Shown: positions 41,701 through 49,052 of the stretch, piece by piece
Position numbering within the stretch: position 1 is the stretch's first letter
Layout of the letters: each line of letters opens with the position of its first letter
NCBI GenBank assembly: GCA_028867035.1
Contig: JAGWHB010000007.1
Span: 1 to 62,254 of the forward strand
Length of the DNA: 62,254 bases
Direction: 5' to 3'
Source: Nitrososphaerota archaeon
GTDB lineage: Archaea; Thermoproteota; Nitrososphaeria; Nitrososphaerales; Gagatemarchaeaceae
Made by a program: the position numbers and the translations under genes
The notes under the pieces: model-generated
Told to the model about the DNA's origin: nothing
Database searches by the model: none
Seen by the model: the letters and a program-made list of their open reading frames with translations, nothing else

Positions 41701-42402
41701 TTCCAGAACCTGACAGAGAACATTGGGACGCTTCCCATCCCCCTGCTGACCCGCTTCGATCTGATATTCGTGTTCAGGGACCAGCCCTCCCCGGCCGAGG
41801 ACGAGAGGCTCGCCACCCACATCCTTGCGGTCCATGCTAGGAAGTCCTACGCGACCCCGCCCCCCATCGAGTTCGCACTGCTCAAGAAGTACCTGGCCTA
41901 TGCCAAGCGGCTTACGCCATCCCTCACCAAGGATGCCATGGACCGGATAAAGGACTACTACCTGCAGCTCAGAAAGGAGGGCGGGACAGACGACGCCATC
42001 CCACCCACACCGAGGACGCTCGAGGCGCTCATCAGGATAGCGACGGCCAGGGCGAGGGTCCTCCTGAGGGACGAAGTCAAAGAGGAGGACGCGCTGGCCG
42101 CGATAGCACTCATGAACCGGATGGTGGAGGAGGTGCTGACGGACGCTGCTACGAAGAAGACAGACTTTGGGATACAGCTTGGAAAGCCGGTTGGGGAGAC
42201 GAAGAGCCTGAAGGCGGCCCTCGAGGTGCTGAAGGGCATGGAGGGACCGGAGAAAAAGCCGGTGGAGAGGAAGGCGTTCAAGGAGGAGCTGATGAAGGCG
42301 AAGTTCTCCGACGAGGACGCGGAAAAGATGATCAGGACGATGTTCAGGGAGGGCATAGTCTACGAATCCAAACCCGGTTTCATCCGAAGGTTAGGCGGCT
42401 AG
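38788..42402 (+). CDS. mcm: Replicative helicase MCM containing an intein
   Basis: A 1204-residue precursor. Removing the 522-residue intein (418-939) leaves about 682 residues, the normal archaeal MCM length. The N-terminal domain has a zinc site (CPSGHLTYQ...CELCGE), Walker A is GDPGTGKSEMLR (about 336-347), Walker B AAIDEFEKM (about 394-402), and after the intein come IYATLNARTAILAACNPVLG and the arginine finger LLTRFDLIFVF; a small winged helix ends the protein. The splice joins EMMEQH to TVTIAKGG. It starts at TTG directly after the Gins23 stop. MCM cannot form a continuous ATPase core until the intein is removed. Confidence 0.95.
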   Translation: MATLASGKLSEMFEDFLKSVTDRSGNPVYRAKISQLISSEGKSLVVDFGDLLRYNNDLANRVLLEPDSSLASFKIAAFETMRSENALYADRVKRELAVRLRAFPDLVPLRKVDTSHIDHMIAVSGMVVRTSELRPMMTEAAWVCPSGHLTYQEQDDLALKRPAKCELCGEIRNFELDRRHSRFIDFQIFRVQELPEELPPGQLPQFFDVNVEGDIVNTARPGDRVVLTGIVRAVPDYALGQVRTRLFRSQIDCNHVEVKGKEPEAVQVTKEDEELIKKIAASPEAYDRLVNSIAPVIIGHLAEKEAILLLLAGGSATVLPDGTKLRGDINVLFVGDPGTGKSEMLRFSSQVAPRGLYASGRGTTAAGLSAAVIREKNVLMLEAGVVVLADQGLAAIDEFEKMKPEDRTALHEMMEQHSYHPLTEIMFCNGEKKRIGEVVEAAFASNRESVVRGIDCEILPMGRTLKLHSVGPDYKIIDAVVDRVSRHRAPDHFIKISYSNGRSMLVTPEHPVFVYGRDTISAVPASDVTEGDFAPAPIIVPTSDQKISLSEVSLAANAKRILQQHQLTPALGRVLGYLITEGNFYLGRTTEINFANYNQWILDDMNAHAEPLFGFKPIPRMVDGQQTVSRYVSKALYDYFVQNFPEMVKLAKEKRVPKVVFAADAETIRQFLVAAFLGDGGVETDAVCYRTSSRGLADDYQDLLLRLGISSRIVTDRSNWSYKVYVMGDSMPKFFELIVDEHDPRREKVRRLMERGLSKARHHDVFPTDAIRILIRLRSELGMQYNGKYWRNLQESSGITRDSFDRELGLLGKRALELEEIVGNDSLSTGEMRRGCGWSQAELASMAGIPRGNVDYLERGGYKEGKKRFEASIRAAAAEHLRGSRAEIVKLGELRKLRFLRVRKVERLENQGEWKSDWVYDLTVEPTHNFIAQGLILHNTVTIAKGGIYATLNARTAILAACNPVLGRYNPFQNLTENIGTLPIPLLTRFDLIFVFRDQPSPAEDERLATHILAVHARKSYATPPPIEFALLKKYLAYAKRLTPSLTKDAMDRIKDYYLQLRKEGGTDDAIPPTPRTLEALIRIATARARVLLRDEVKEEDALAAIALMNRMVEEVLTDAATKKTDFGIQLGKPVGETKSLKAALEVLKGMEGPEKKPVERKAFKEELMKAKFSDEDAEKMIRTMFREGIVYESKPGFIRRLGG
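40039..41604 (+). mobile_element. MCM intein (522 aa, LAGLIDADG)
   Basis: It begins with Ser (SYHPLTEIMFCNGEKKRIGE) and ends FIAQGLILHN, with Thr as the +1 residue. Block B holds VTPEHPVFVYGRD. Endonuclease motifs are LGYLITEGNFYLG and FLVAAFLGDGGVETD, and a later helix-turn-helix-like stretch (MRRGCGWSQAELASMAGIPR) may help DNA binding. The segment is clearly AT-richer than the exteins. A Ser1/Thr+1 pair is allowed for class 1 inteins but less common than Cys1. Confidence 0.9.
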
Positions 42403-42418
42403 GCTCGGGGTCCGACGG

Positions 42419-44560
42419 ATGAAGCTTGAGGAAGTCGCGATCCCCCCGGAACTGCGTCTGTTCTTTCAGGAGAAGGGGATAGCAGAGCTATACCCCCCGC
42501 AGGAGCAAGCAATACGGGCCGGGCTGTTGGAGGGGAAGAGCCTGGTGGTGAGTTCGCCAACAGCATCGGGAAAAACCCTTTTGGCACTCATGGCGGGATA
42601 CATGAAAGCCAAGCAGAGGAGGAAGGTGGTGTACCTCGCCCCCCTTCGGGCGCTTGCTTCGGAGAAGTACCAGGAGTTCGCGGAGTTCTCCAAATTCGGC
42701 CTTCAGACGACGATCTCCACCGGGGACTACGATTCGAGCGGGGAGTTCCTGGGGAGGGCGGACATTATCGTCCTGACCAACGAGAGGTTCGACTCGGTGA
42801 TGAGGCACAAGGTGTCGTGGATAAACTCCGTGGGCCTGTTCATAGCAGACGAGGTCCACCTCGCCGGGAACGACAGGCGCGGGCCGACGCTGGAGATGAT
42901 ACTCACGAAGGCGCTCCACCTTGGGTTGGACGCCCAGCTGCTCGCGCTCTCGGCGACCATCAGCAATGCGAAGACCATCGCTGACTGGCTGCGGGCGGTC
43001 CCCGTAGAACTCGACTGGAGGCCGGTGCCCCTGAGGGAGGGGGTCTACGACTACAGCAGGATACTTTTCGCCGATGGGGAGGAGAGGCGGATTCCAAAGT
43101 CGACCTACGGGTCCCCCATCGACGTCGCCATGGACACGGTCAAGGAAGGGGGCCAGGCGCTGGTGTTCGCAAACACGAGGCGGAGGGCGGTCAGCCTGGC
43201 GACCAGGGCGGCGGAGCTCACCCAGAGGCAGCTGACGGTCGAAGAGAAGAAGGCGGTCTCCGAAGCGTCCAGGCGCATACTGAGCGCCGGGGAGGAGACG
43301 AGCCTGTCGAGGTTGTTGGCGGAGGTCGTGGCCAAGGGGTCCGCGTTCCATCACGCGGGGCTGGAGGCGGAGCACAGGAGGATCGTGGAAGAGTACTACA
43401 GGGCCCGGGCGGTCAAGCTTCTGGCAGCCACACCGACTCTGGCCGCCGGCGTCAACCTCCCCGCAAGGAGGGTGGTCGTAGCGGACATGACAAGGTACGA
43501 CTCGGAGCACGGCGGGAACGCGGAGATCTCCGTCCTTGAGTACAGGCAGATGGCCGGGCGGGCGGGGAGGCCCCAGTATGACGACCACGGGGAGACGGTC
43601 ATGATCCCTCCGCCGTCAGCTTCGTCGGCCGATTTCCTTGAGCACTATACGAAGGAGCCCCCGGAGCCGATAGAGTCCAGGCTCTCGGACGAGGCGGCGA
43701 TGAGGTCCCACACCCTCGCCACCGTTGCCACCGGGAGCGGGACGTCGAAGGCGGACCTGGACAGTCTGTTCGCCAGGACACTCCTCGCCATGCAGGTGGG
43801 CCCGAAGGAGACGGGGAGGCTGACGGAGAAGGCGCTGGGGTACCTGCTGGGGGAGAGGCTCCTGGAGTCCCATGGGGAGCTCTTCTATGCGACTGACTTC
43901 GGGCGGCGGGTGTCGATGCTATACATCGATCCGGTCACTGGGGTGATGTTCAGGGACAGCATCAGGCGCGCGGAGCAGGGGCGCAACTACACGGCAGGGA
44001 TACTTCTCCTGGTGGCATCCTCGCCGGACTTCGAGCCGAAGTTTCCTCTGCGGAGCAAGGACTACGACCAGGCGATGGCGTTCATCGAGGAGCACTCGTC
44101 AGAGATGCTGGAACGGCACACCTCGAGGGCATTCGCAGACTACGACCGCGTGCTGCAGGACATGAGGAGCGTGATGGCCCTGCACGGGTGGATAGACGAG
44201 TGGAGGGAGGAGCAGCTCCTGACGAAGTTGGGGGTTGAGCCTGGGGACATGCACAGGGCAGTGGACAACGCGGACTGGCTGCTCCACGCGCTGGAGGACC
44301 TGGCTAAGCTGTTCAAGATGCCCGAGATGGTGAGGCAGTCGGAGCTGCTCAGGAGGAGGGTGGCGAGCGGGGTGAGCGAGGAGCTGGTGGAGCTGACCGA
44401 GCTGCAGGGAGTTGGGAGGGCGAGGGCGAGGGCGCTCTACACCGCGGGCTTCAGGACGTTGGAGGACATCAAGGATGCTCCCGCCGAGAAGCTGGCCAAA
44501 GTGGAGAAGGTGGGGACGGCCGTGGCGCGGAAGATCAAGGAGCAGGTGGCCAAGTACTGA
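42419..44560 (+). CDS. hel308: Hel308-type superfamily 2 DNA helicase
   Basis: A 713-residue Ski2-like helicase acting at stalled replication forks. The Q-motif region LYPPQEQAIRAGLLEGKSLV is followed by Walker A SSPTASGKTLLA, DEVH box IADEVHLAG, motif III LSATISNAKTIADWL, motif IV VFANTRRRAVSLA and motif VI QMAGRAGRPQYD. A winged helix, the ratchet domain and a C-terminal helix-hairpin-helix (LQGVGRARARALYTAGFRTL) follow. ATG 42419 lies 16 bp after the mcm stop, so it belongs to the replication operon. Confidence 0.94.
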   Translation: MKLEEVAIPPELRLFFQEKGIAELYPPQEQAIRAGLLEGKSLVVSSPTASGKTLLALMAGYMKAKQRRKVVYLAPLRALASEKYQEFAEFSKFGLQTTISTGDYDSSGEFLGRADIIVLTNERFDSVMRHKVSWINSVGLFIADEVHLAGNDRRGPTLEMILTKALHLGLDAQLLALSATISNAKTIADWLRAVPVELDWRPVPLREGVYDYSRILFADGEERRIPKSTYGSPIDVAMDTVKEGGQALVFANTRRRAVSLATRAAELTQRQLTVEEKKAVSEASRRILSAGEETSLSRLLAEVVAKGSAFHHAGLEAEHRRIVEEYYRARAVKLLAATPTLAAGVNLPARRVVVADMTRYDSEHGGNAEISVLEYRQMAGRAGRPQYDDHGETVMIPPPSASSADFLEHYTKEPPEPIESRLSDEAAMRSHTLATVATGSGTSKADLDSLFARTLLAMQVGPKETGRLTEKALGYLLGERLLESHGELFYATDFGRRVSMLYIDPVTGVMFRDSIRRAEQGRNYTAGILLLVASSPDFEPKFPLRSKDYDQAMAFIEEHSSEMLERHTSRAFADYDRVLQDMRSVMALHGWIDEWREEQLLTKLGVEPGDMHRAVDNADWLLHALEDLAKLFKMPEMVRQSELLRRRVASGVSEELVELTELQGVGRARARALYTAGFRTLEDIKDAPAEKLAKVEKVGTAVARKIKEQVAKY

Positions 44561-44622
44561 CCGGCCAGGAGGCGGAGTTCGAGGTTGCAGCGGCCGAGCT
44601 GGCGAGGAGTATCGAAGGCGCG

Positions 44623-45327
44623 GTGTCGGAAGCGGTCGTGGGGGAGAAGAGGGTGGCCGTGGCCTTCTCTGGGGGCCTTGACAGCACGGTAGTCGCGAAG
44701 TGCGCCATGCGCGAGGTCGAGGTGGTGGCTTGCACGGGGTTCTCGGCGGGTTCAGGGGACGCCACAAAGGCGAAGGAAGCCGCCGCCGCCCTGGGCCTGG
44801 GTTTGGTCGAGACTCGGCTGACCCCGGTGAACGTAGCGGAAGGGCTCGCAGGGATAGACCTTCCGTTCCAGCCGACGCTGATGGACAAGAGCCTCTGGGT
44901 ATTGTACTCGCTGGTGGCCAGAAGTGCGAGAGACTCGGGGGCGAGGGTGATGCTCCTCGGCCAGCTCGCCGACGAGCTCTTCGGAGGATACGCGAAATAT
45001 GCTGAAGCGGTGCGGGTTCAGGGAGCCGAGGCGGCCAGGACGATGATGGACATGGACGTCCGGGAATATGTCGGGAGGGGGAGGCTGCGGGACGTGGCGG
45101 CATGCGGGAGGTGGGTCGAGCCGAGGTTTCCCTTCGAAGGGAGACAGGTGATGGAGCTCGCCTCCTCGATGCCCGTGTCATTCAAGATAAGGGATGGGGT
45201 GCGCAAGGCGGTCCTGAGGAGGGCCGCGGCGGTCCTCGGGATACCTGAGGGACTTGCGGGGACGGCCAAGAAGGCCGCACAGTACAGCTCGGGGGTCCAG
45301 AAGCTGGTCGCCGGTTCACCCTTTTAA
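44623..45327 (+). CDS. PP-loop protein related to asparagine synthase
   Basis: 234 residues from GTG 44623. The ATP-pyrophosphatase loop AFSGGLDSTVVA and the second signature LGQLADELFGGYAKY are those of the AsnB synthetase domain, but there is no glutaminase domain. The enzyme would adenylate a carboxyl group or a nucleobase with an ammonia or sulfur donor not encoded here. The upstream in-frame sequence EVAAAELARSIEGAV looks like part of the protein, so the true start may be a CTG at 44557 overlapping the hel308 stop. It is in line with hel308. Confidence 0.7.
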   Translation: MSEAVVGEKRVAVAFSGGLDSTVVAKCAMREVEVVACTGFSAGSGDATKAKEAAAALGLGLVETRLTPVNVAEGLAGIDLPFQPTLMDKSLWVLYSLVARSARDSGARVMLLGQLADELFGGYAKYAEAVRVQGAEAARTMMDMDVREYVGRGRLRDVAACGRWVEPRFPFEGRQVMELASSMPVSFKIRDGVRKAVLRRAAAVLGIPEGLAGTAKKAAQYSSGVQKLVAGSPF

Positions 45328-45349
45328 CGCCCCCGACGGACGGCACTCC

Positions 45350-45613
45350 ATGATTCCCTCACCGCAACCGAAGGGGAAGCTCGTTGGCTTCAAGCCACTT
45401 CAGGAGAGGTTCAGCTACTATGCCCTGGAAGACGGGACGGTCCTTGGCATAAAGCCTGCCATGGTGAAAGTGTACAGGCTGCAGAACCCGGACGGCAGCC
45501 TCGCCTCTTCTCCCGATGGGACTCCAGCGTACTTCTATACGACCCAGAACATCACCCAGGTCCTCACCCCGGACGAGTACAAGTCGTTCAAGGACGACGG
45601 CCTGACTGAATGA
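45350..45613 (+). CDS. Small hypothetical protein (87 aa)
   Basis: ATG 45350 opens an 87-residue protein. KGKLVGFKPLQERFSYYALE and TVLGIKPAMVKVYRLQNPDG suggest a compact beta protein; VYRLQNPDGSLASSPDGTPA contains a likely loop, and the end (LTPDEYKSFKDDGLTE) is helical and acidic. No Cys and no signal peptide. The stop overlaps the methyltransferase start by 4 bp, so translation is coupled. Family not recognised, but codon usage and overlap make it a real gene. Confidence 0.65.
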   Translation: MIPSPQPKGKLVGFKPLQERFSYYALEDGTVLGIKPAMVKVYRLQNPDGSLASSPDGTPAYFYTTQNITQVLTPDEYKSFKDDGLTE

Positions 45614-46140
45614 GTGGGGCTCCGTATCTAGCGTCTGACGACTCCGCCCTGCTCAGGAGGGCCCTCGAGAGGTACTCGGGGGAGAGATGCCTCGAAATCG
45701 GAGCGGGGAACGGAGGCAACCTCGTGGACCTTTCGGGAAGGTTCCGGCTCGTGGTGGGGACGGATCTGGTGAAGCCCTCGATGGACGACTGGAAGGGAGA
45801 GGCCAACTTCGTGCTGGCGGACCTGGCTTCGAGCACGAGAGGCTCGGCCTTTGACCTGGTGGCGTTCAACCCTCCATACGTCGCGGCCGGACCTGTCGGG
45901 GACGCGGCCGTCGAAGGGGGGCCAGGACTGGAGGTGCCCAAGGCGTTCCTTGAGGAGGCGTTGCGCGTAGTGAGGAAGGACGGAGTCGTGGTGTTCCTGT
46001 TGAGTGACGCCGCGAAGCCGGACGAGTTCGAGCGGATTTGCGCTCGGCATGGGTTTGGTCTGCAAAGGATCGGGTCGCAGAGGCTGTTCTTCGAAGAGCT
46101 TTCGGTCTACGAGGCCGTGAAGGCACAGAGCTCCCGCTAG
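45610..46140 (+). CDS. HemK/PrmC-like N5-glutamine methyltransferase
   Basis: A 176-residue SAM-dependent methyltransferase. Motif I is LEIGAGNGGNLVDLSGRFR, and the substrate-glutamine motif NPPY appears in LVAFNPPYVAAGP. The short single-domain form without an N-terminal extension matches the archaeal/eukaryotic Mtq2 group that methylates the GGQ glutamine of release factor aRF1. No Trm112-like partner is seen nearby. It overlaps the 87-aa gene by 4 bp. Confidence 0.87.
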   Translation: MSGAPYLASDDSALLRRALERYSGERCLEIGAGNGGNLVDLSGRFRLVVGTDLVKPSMDDWKGEANFVLADLASSTRGSAFDLVAFNPPYVAAGPVGDAAVEGGPGLEVPKAFLEEALRVVRKDGVVVFLLSDAAKPDEFERICARHGFGLQRIGSQRLFFEELSVYEAVKAQSSR

Positions 46141-46162
46141 GTGGACGGGCCCCTCCGGCCGG

Positions 46163-46639
46163 CTATTCCTGCAGGTCTACCGCTAGACGTCTGCACCAGG
46201 TGCCAGCTTCCCCTTCGAAGTTGGTCTGCTGGCGTACGGTGACCGGCCTGCCAAGCCTGGCTCCCAGGGCTCCCTGGAAGAATCCTTCGTGGAAGGCGCA
46301 CTCGAACATCTCGCTGGTGCCTTGGAGCTGGCCGCACACCGTGCAGTTCGAGATTTGGAGGACGAGGGGGTCCCTGCCTTCGACCGAGAGCGACCCTATC
46401 TTGTAGGCCTGCCAGATCCTTGAGAACTCGGCCAGCATCTGGTCGAGGGAGAGGTTGGCCAGCTTCGCGGCGGCCTTCCTCCCGACCTGTTCGCCGAACT
46501 CGTGCATCACCTGTTTCGAGCCGAGACCGAGGTACGACAGGAGCGGCGTGATGCCGGGGGCGAAGTAGTCTGCCATGGTGGGGAACTGGCGCCAGAAGGA
46601 GTCTTCTTCTTTTTCTTTTTCCACTGCCTTCGTTGCCAT
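46163..46639 (-). CDS. V4R-domain protein
   Basis: 158 residues from ATG 46639. The C-terminal half has the V4R (4-vinyl-reductase) pattern of spaced Cys/His and Gly: LQISNCTVCGQLQG, MFECAFHEGFFQGALGARLG, VTVRQQTNF and TWCRRLAVDL. V4R domains bind small hydrophobic ligands and often zinc, and serve as sensors. The N-terminal half is helical with an acidic/Lys-rich start. It is divergent from the HTH-10 regulator, whose promoter region carries a palindromic site close to this gene's start. It could be part of that regulatory unit (inference). Confidence 0.65.
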   Translation of the reverse strand: MATKAVEKEKEEDSFWRQFPTMADYFAPGITPLLSYLGLGSKQVMHEFGEQVGRKAAAKLANLSLDQMLAEFSRIWQAYKIGSLSVEGRDPLVLQISNCTVCGQLQGTSEMFECAFHEGFFQGALGARLGRPVTVRQQTNFEGEAGTWCRRLAVDLQE

Positions 46640-46674
46640 GGGCAACACTTGGGGGGCCCCACGTTAAGCGAGCC

Positions 46675-46690
46675 CCCTAAGCGGTTAGGG
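46675..46690. promoter_or_regulatory. Operator copy 1, CCCTAAGCGGTTAGGG
   Basis: First of four copies of a 16-bp dyad with consensus CCCTAAC-NN-GTTAGGG. It lies at -99 to -84 from the HTH-10 ATG and about 36 bp upstream of the divergent V4R start, so it could act on both. One mismatch to the perfect palindrome. Confidence 0.7.
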
Positions 46691-46739
46691 AGGAGGCAAG
46701 TGACGGTGCGGTTTTCATTATTGGGAATCGTCTTTCCGC

Positions 46740-46748
46740 GTTATATAC
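46740..46748 (+). promoter_or_regulatory. TATA box of the HTH-10 gene (GTTATATAC)
   Basis: Strong TATA-like element 25 bp before the ATG, implying a leaderless mRNA with its start site within operator copy 2. Confidence 0.6.
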
Positions 46749-46758
46749 ATGAGGACTA

Positions 46759-46774
46759 CCCTAACCTGTTAAGA
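46759..46774. promoter_or_regulatory. Operator copy 2, CCCTAACCTGTTAAGA
   Basis: The dyad touches the HTH-10 start codon and covers the predicted transcription start. A protein bound here would block transcription, so negative autoregulation is likely if the HTH-10 protein is the ligand. Two mismatches in the right arm. Confidence 0.65.
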
Positions 46775-47418
46775 TGCTCAGGCAGATAGCACTACAGGTA
46801 AGGACCAAGAACACGCTCCAGGACGCGGCAAAGCAGCACGGGACCAAACTGAGCATAGTGGATTGCAAGTCGTTCAACAGGACAGGCATGTCCCTACTAA
46901 TCGAGCTCAGGGGAGATGCGCAGAGGATCCGCGCGACAGCGGCGGAAATAAGGAGGACCGAAGGGGTTAGGCAGGTAGTCGAAGGTGAAGGGTCAGGGGA
47001 GGCGGTGCCGCTGCTCGTAGTGCTCGACAGGCCCGAGATATGCAGGGCATCTAACGACGCTGCCATAGTCTGCCTGGATTGCGCCCTGAATTCTGAGGCT
47101 TCTCCTTCCGAGTGGAGGTTCATTGCCAGGAAGACGAGCGACTTCCGTCAGGTCCTTTCCAAGCTGGCCAGAGAAGGCATCGAGACTAGGATAGAAGACG
47201 TTGCCCCCCTCGAGAGAAAGGCTACCTTGACAGGACGACAGAAGGAGATAGTGGCCACCGCCGTGACGCAGGGATACTTCGAGTTCCCCAGGAAGATCAG
47301 CCTGACGGGCCTCAGCGCGCAGGTGGGAGTCAAACCTTCGACCCTGAGCGAGATACTCAGGAGCGCCGAGCGCAGGATTATGGCGAACGCCCTCGGCGTG
47401 CCGTTTCGGGAAGAATAG
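46774..47418 (+). CDS. HTH-10 (Bat-like) transcriptional regulator
   Basis: A 214-residue regulator of the bacterioopsin-activator type. The N-terminal about 140 residues are an alpha/beta sensor part, with MLRQIALQVRTKNTLQDAAK and a Cys-containing stretch (ICRASNDAAIVCLDCALNSE) that might hold a metal or redox site. The C-terminal HTH-10 domain has LTGRQKEIVATAVTQGYFEF, the KISLTGLSAQVGVKPSTLSE helices and LRSAERRI. Operator copies lie in its own promoter and before the next gene, so it probably controls itself and the downstream membrane protein/ferredoxin operon. Confidence 0.8.
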   Translation: MLRQIALQVRTKNTLQDAAKQHGTKLSIVDCKSFNRTGMSLLIELRGDAQRIRATAAEIRRTEGVRQVVEGEGSGEAVPLLVVLDRPEICRASNDAAIVCLDCALNSEASPSEWRFIARKTSDFRQVLSKLAREGIETRIEDVAPLERKATLTGRQKEIVATAVTQGYFEFPRKISLTGLSAQVGVKPSTLSEILRSAERRIMANALGVPFREE

Positions 47419-47484
47419 AACCCCACTGATCGGCGGAGCGCGCATTTCCATTCTCTTGATTCAGTGTGGAGTCCGGTACATGAC

Positions 47485-47500
47485 AGCTAACAGGTAAGGG
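47485..47500. promoter_or_regulatory. Operator copy 3, AGCTAACAGGTAAGGG
   Basis: Weaker copy of the dyad at -84 to -69 from the membrane-protein ATG. It starts 31 bp before copy 4, about three helical turns, so both would be on one DNA face. Confidence 0.6.
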
Positions 47501-47515
47501 AAAGGGCCTGATTCG

Positions 47516-47531
47516 CCCTAACAAGTTAGGG
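47516..47531. promoter_or_regulatory. Operator copy 4, CCCTAACAAGTTAGGG (perfect dyad)
   Basis: Perfect 7-bp arms with a 2-bp spacer, at -53 to -38 from the membrane-protein ATG. No good TATA box is visible between it and the gene, which suits activation by a bound regulator. Confidence 0.75.
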
Positions 47532-47568
47532 AGACGCGCTATCTGGGGTTGGGCACCATACCCGTGCC

Positions 47569-48453
47569 ATGAGCTTCCTAAAGAAAAATGGAACGCTTGT
47601 TGGAATCATACTCGCAGCTTCTTCACTCCTCCTCATCAGCTCGACGCCAGCGTACGCCATCGACCAGAACGGCCTAGTCGCCGGCGGCTCCATCTGGCTG
47701 GAGACCACGATAGCGGTGGCCATGGTGTTCGTGACAGCCATGGCGTTCTCGTTGCAGATCGCCAGGGGATACTTCCTCAGGATGCTCGAGAAGTTCACCC
47801 TTAGGCTCGGCGCCGACATCTGGTGGCTGGCGTACGTCCTAATCAGAGACGCTCTCATCTTCATGGCATTCATAATGGGGCTCCTTGTCTTCTTCCCAGG
47901 AACTTTCCAGGACTATGCCATCGCGGTACCGTTCATGCCCGTGTCCGTCGTGCTCTTCGGGATGGCGTTGGTCACAAAGCTGTACTTCGACGCGGACGAG
48001 AACAGGAACGCGTTCAGGGTGGTGACCCTGCTCGTCTTCGGCGGGACAGCGCTCTGGATCTTCGGGACAATATTCGTGACCGAGACTCCGCTCGCTCTTG
48101 GGACGCTCCCATCGGGCGTAAGCAGCACAGGCGGCATATGGTACGCGGTCTACAACACTTTCAGTTCCCAGGTGAACGTCGACCTTTCGATGGTGACATT
48201 CAACATAACGTTCGCAGCACTCGGTGTCATAGCTCTCTTCGGGCTGGCGCACCCGATGCTCCATTCGAGAGTCGGAAAACAGACCCCCAAGATCGCCCAT
48301 TCCCAGGGGCCGGCCTCCCCGGCAGGTTTGCCAGGAAGGGCGCTTCCCAGGCAGGCCGCCGAGCCCGCGCTTCCTAGACTACAACCCAGCACTGCGACAG
48401 GTTCGCTTCAAGCATCGGCTCCCTCACCGAGGGAAGCCGACTACATACAATAG
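47569..48453 (+). CDS. Polytopic membrane protein of a putative redox locus
   Basis: 294 residues. The N-terminus looks like a cleavable signal or first helix (GTLVGIILAASSLLLISSTP with AYA at the boundary). Five further membrane helices lie at about 44-66, 84-106, 112-134, 145-165 and 203-225. The cytoplasmic-looking tail of about 65 residues is Pro/Ala/Gln-rich. Few His are present, so a heme-b cytochrome is unlikely. Two ferredoxin genes follow, the first 12 bp after the stop, which suggests that it anchors an electron-transfer module. I do not recognise the family. Two operator copies lie upstream. Confidence 0.65.
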   Translation: MSFLKKNGTLVGIILAASSLLLISSTPAYAIDQNGLVAGGSIWLETTIAVAMVFVTAMAFSLQIARGYFLRMLEKFTLRLGADIWWLAYVLIRDALIFMAFIMGLLVFFPGTFQDYAIAVPFMPVSVVLFGMALVTKLYFDADENRNAFRVVTLLVFGGTALWIFGTIFVTETPLALGTLPSGVSSTGGIWYAVYNTFSSQVNVDLSMVTFNITFAALGVIALFGLAHPMLHSRVGKQTPKIAHSQGPASPAGLPGRALPRQAAEPALPRLQPSTATGSLQASAPSPREADYIQ

Positions 48454-48465
48454 GGGAGAGGAGCG

Positions 48466-48987
48466 ATGGGGCTCTACAGATTCGTCGTCGACGAGACGAA
48501 GTGCATGAACTGTGGAGCCTGCATGGACCTCTGCCCCTCCACATGTATTGAGTTTACCAGACCGACAGATGTCGGATTCTACGGCCCCGTAATGGGTGGG
48601 ACGGCCCCCAAGGACTGGATGATGGAGAAGCCGTACCTGATCGACCAGGAGAGGTGCACGGGGTGCCAGATATGCGTCAGAGAGTGCCCAACCAACGCAG
48701 TTACGGTGGAGCTCGATCCCACGAAACCGATGTCGGCGAGGCCGAAGCCCGTCATAATCAGAAGAGAGAGGTTGGTCGACGACGGGACCTGGCACCCCTT
48801 GTCGGAGTACACAAGGGAGTACCTGAAGCGGCCCGTCAGCAGCATGTGGTCGGGGATGTCTGACTGGAAGCCGATGACCGAGTCCAGGGAGCCCGCCCGG
48901 GTGTGGAGGAGTATGAAGAAGCCCAAGGAGCAGACCGCGCCTGCGCGACAGGTCCAGGTCAGCGAGGCCCAGGCTCAGGACCAGTAG
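48466..48987 (+). CDS. 2[4Fe-4S] ferredoxin with C-terminal extension
   Basis: A 173-residue iron-sulfur protein. Cluster motif 1 is CMNCGACMDLCP followed by a later Cys (STCIEF), and cluster motif 2 is CTGCQICVRECP. About 35 residues (PTDVGFYGPVMGGTAPKDWM region) separate the motifs, and the C-terminal 80 residues are basic and Pro/Trp-rich, resembling NuoI/FdhB-like electron carriers more than small soluble ferredoxins. It is translated 12 bp after the membrane protein and probably docks to it on the cytoplasmic side. Confidence 0.83.
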   Translation: MGLYRFVVDETKCMNCGACMDLCPSTCIEFTRPTDVGFYGPVMGGTAPKDWMMEKPYLIDQERCTGCQICVRECPTNAVTVELDPTKPMSARPKPVIIRRERLVDDGTWHPLSEYTREYLKRPVSSMWSGMSDWKPMTESREPARVWRSMKKPKEQTAPARQVQVSEAQAQDQ

Positions 48988-49052
48988 ACCTTCTCAAATC
49001 TGAAAATCGAATCCGTCTCTTATTAGTCTCCCGGGTATCGGTCGATGTAACC

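Noticed and set aside
42488..43588. Long minus-strand frame (366 codons)
   Set aside because: Antisense to the Hel308 helicase core, Pro/Arg-rich, no motif.
44099..45181. Long minus-strand frame (360 codons)
   Set aside because: Antisense to the end of hel308 and the PP-loop gene; repetitive Pro/Arg/Ser composition.
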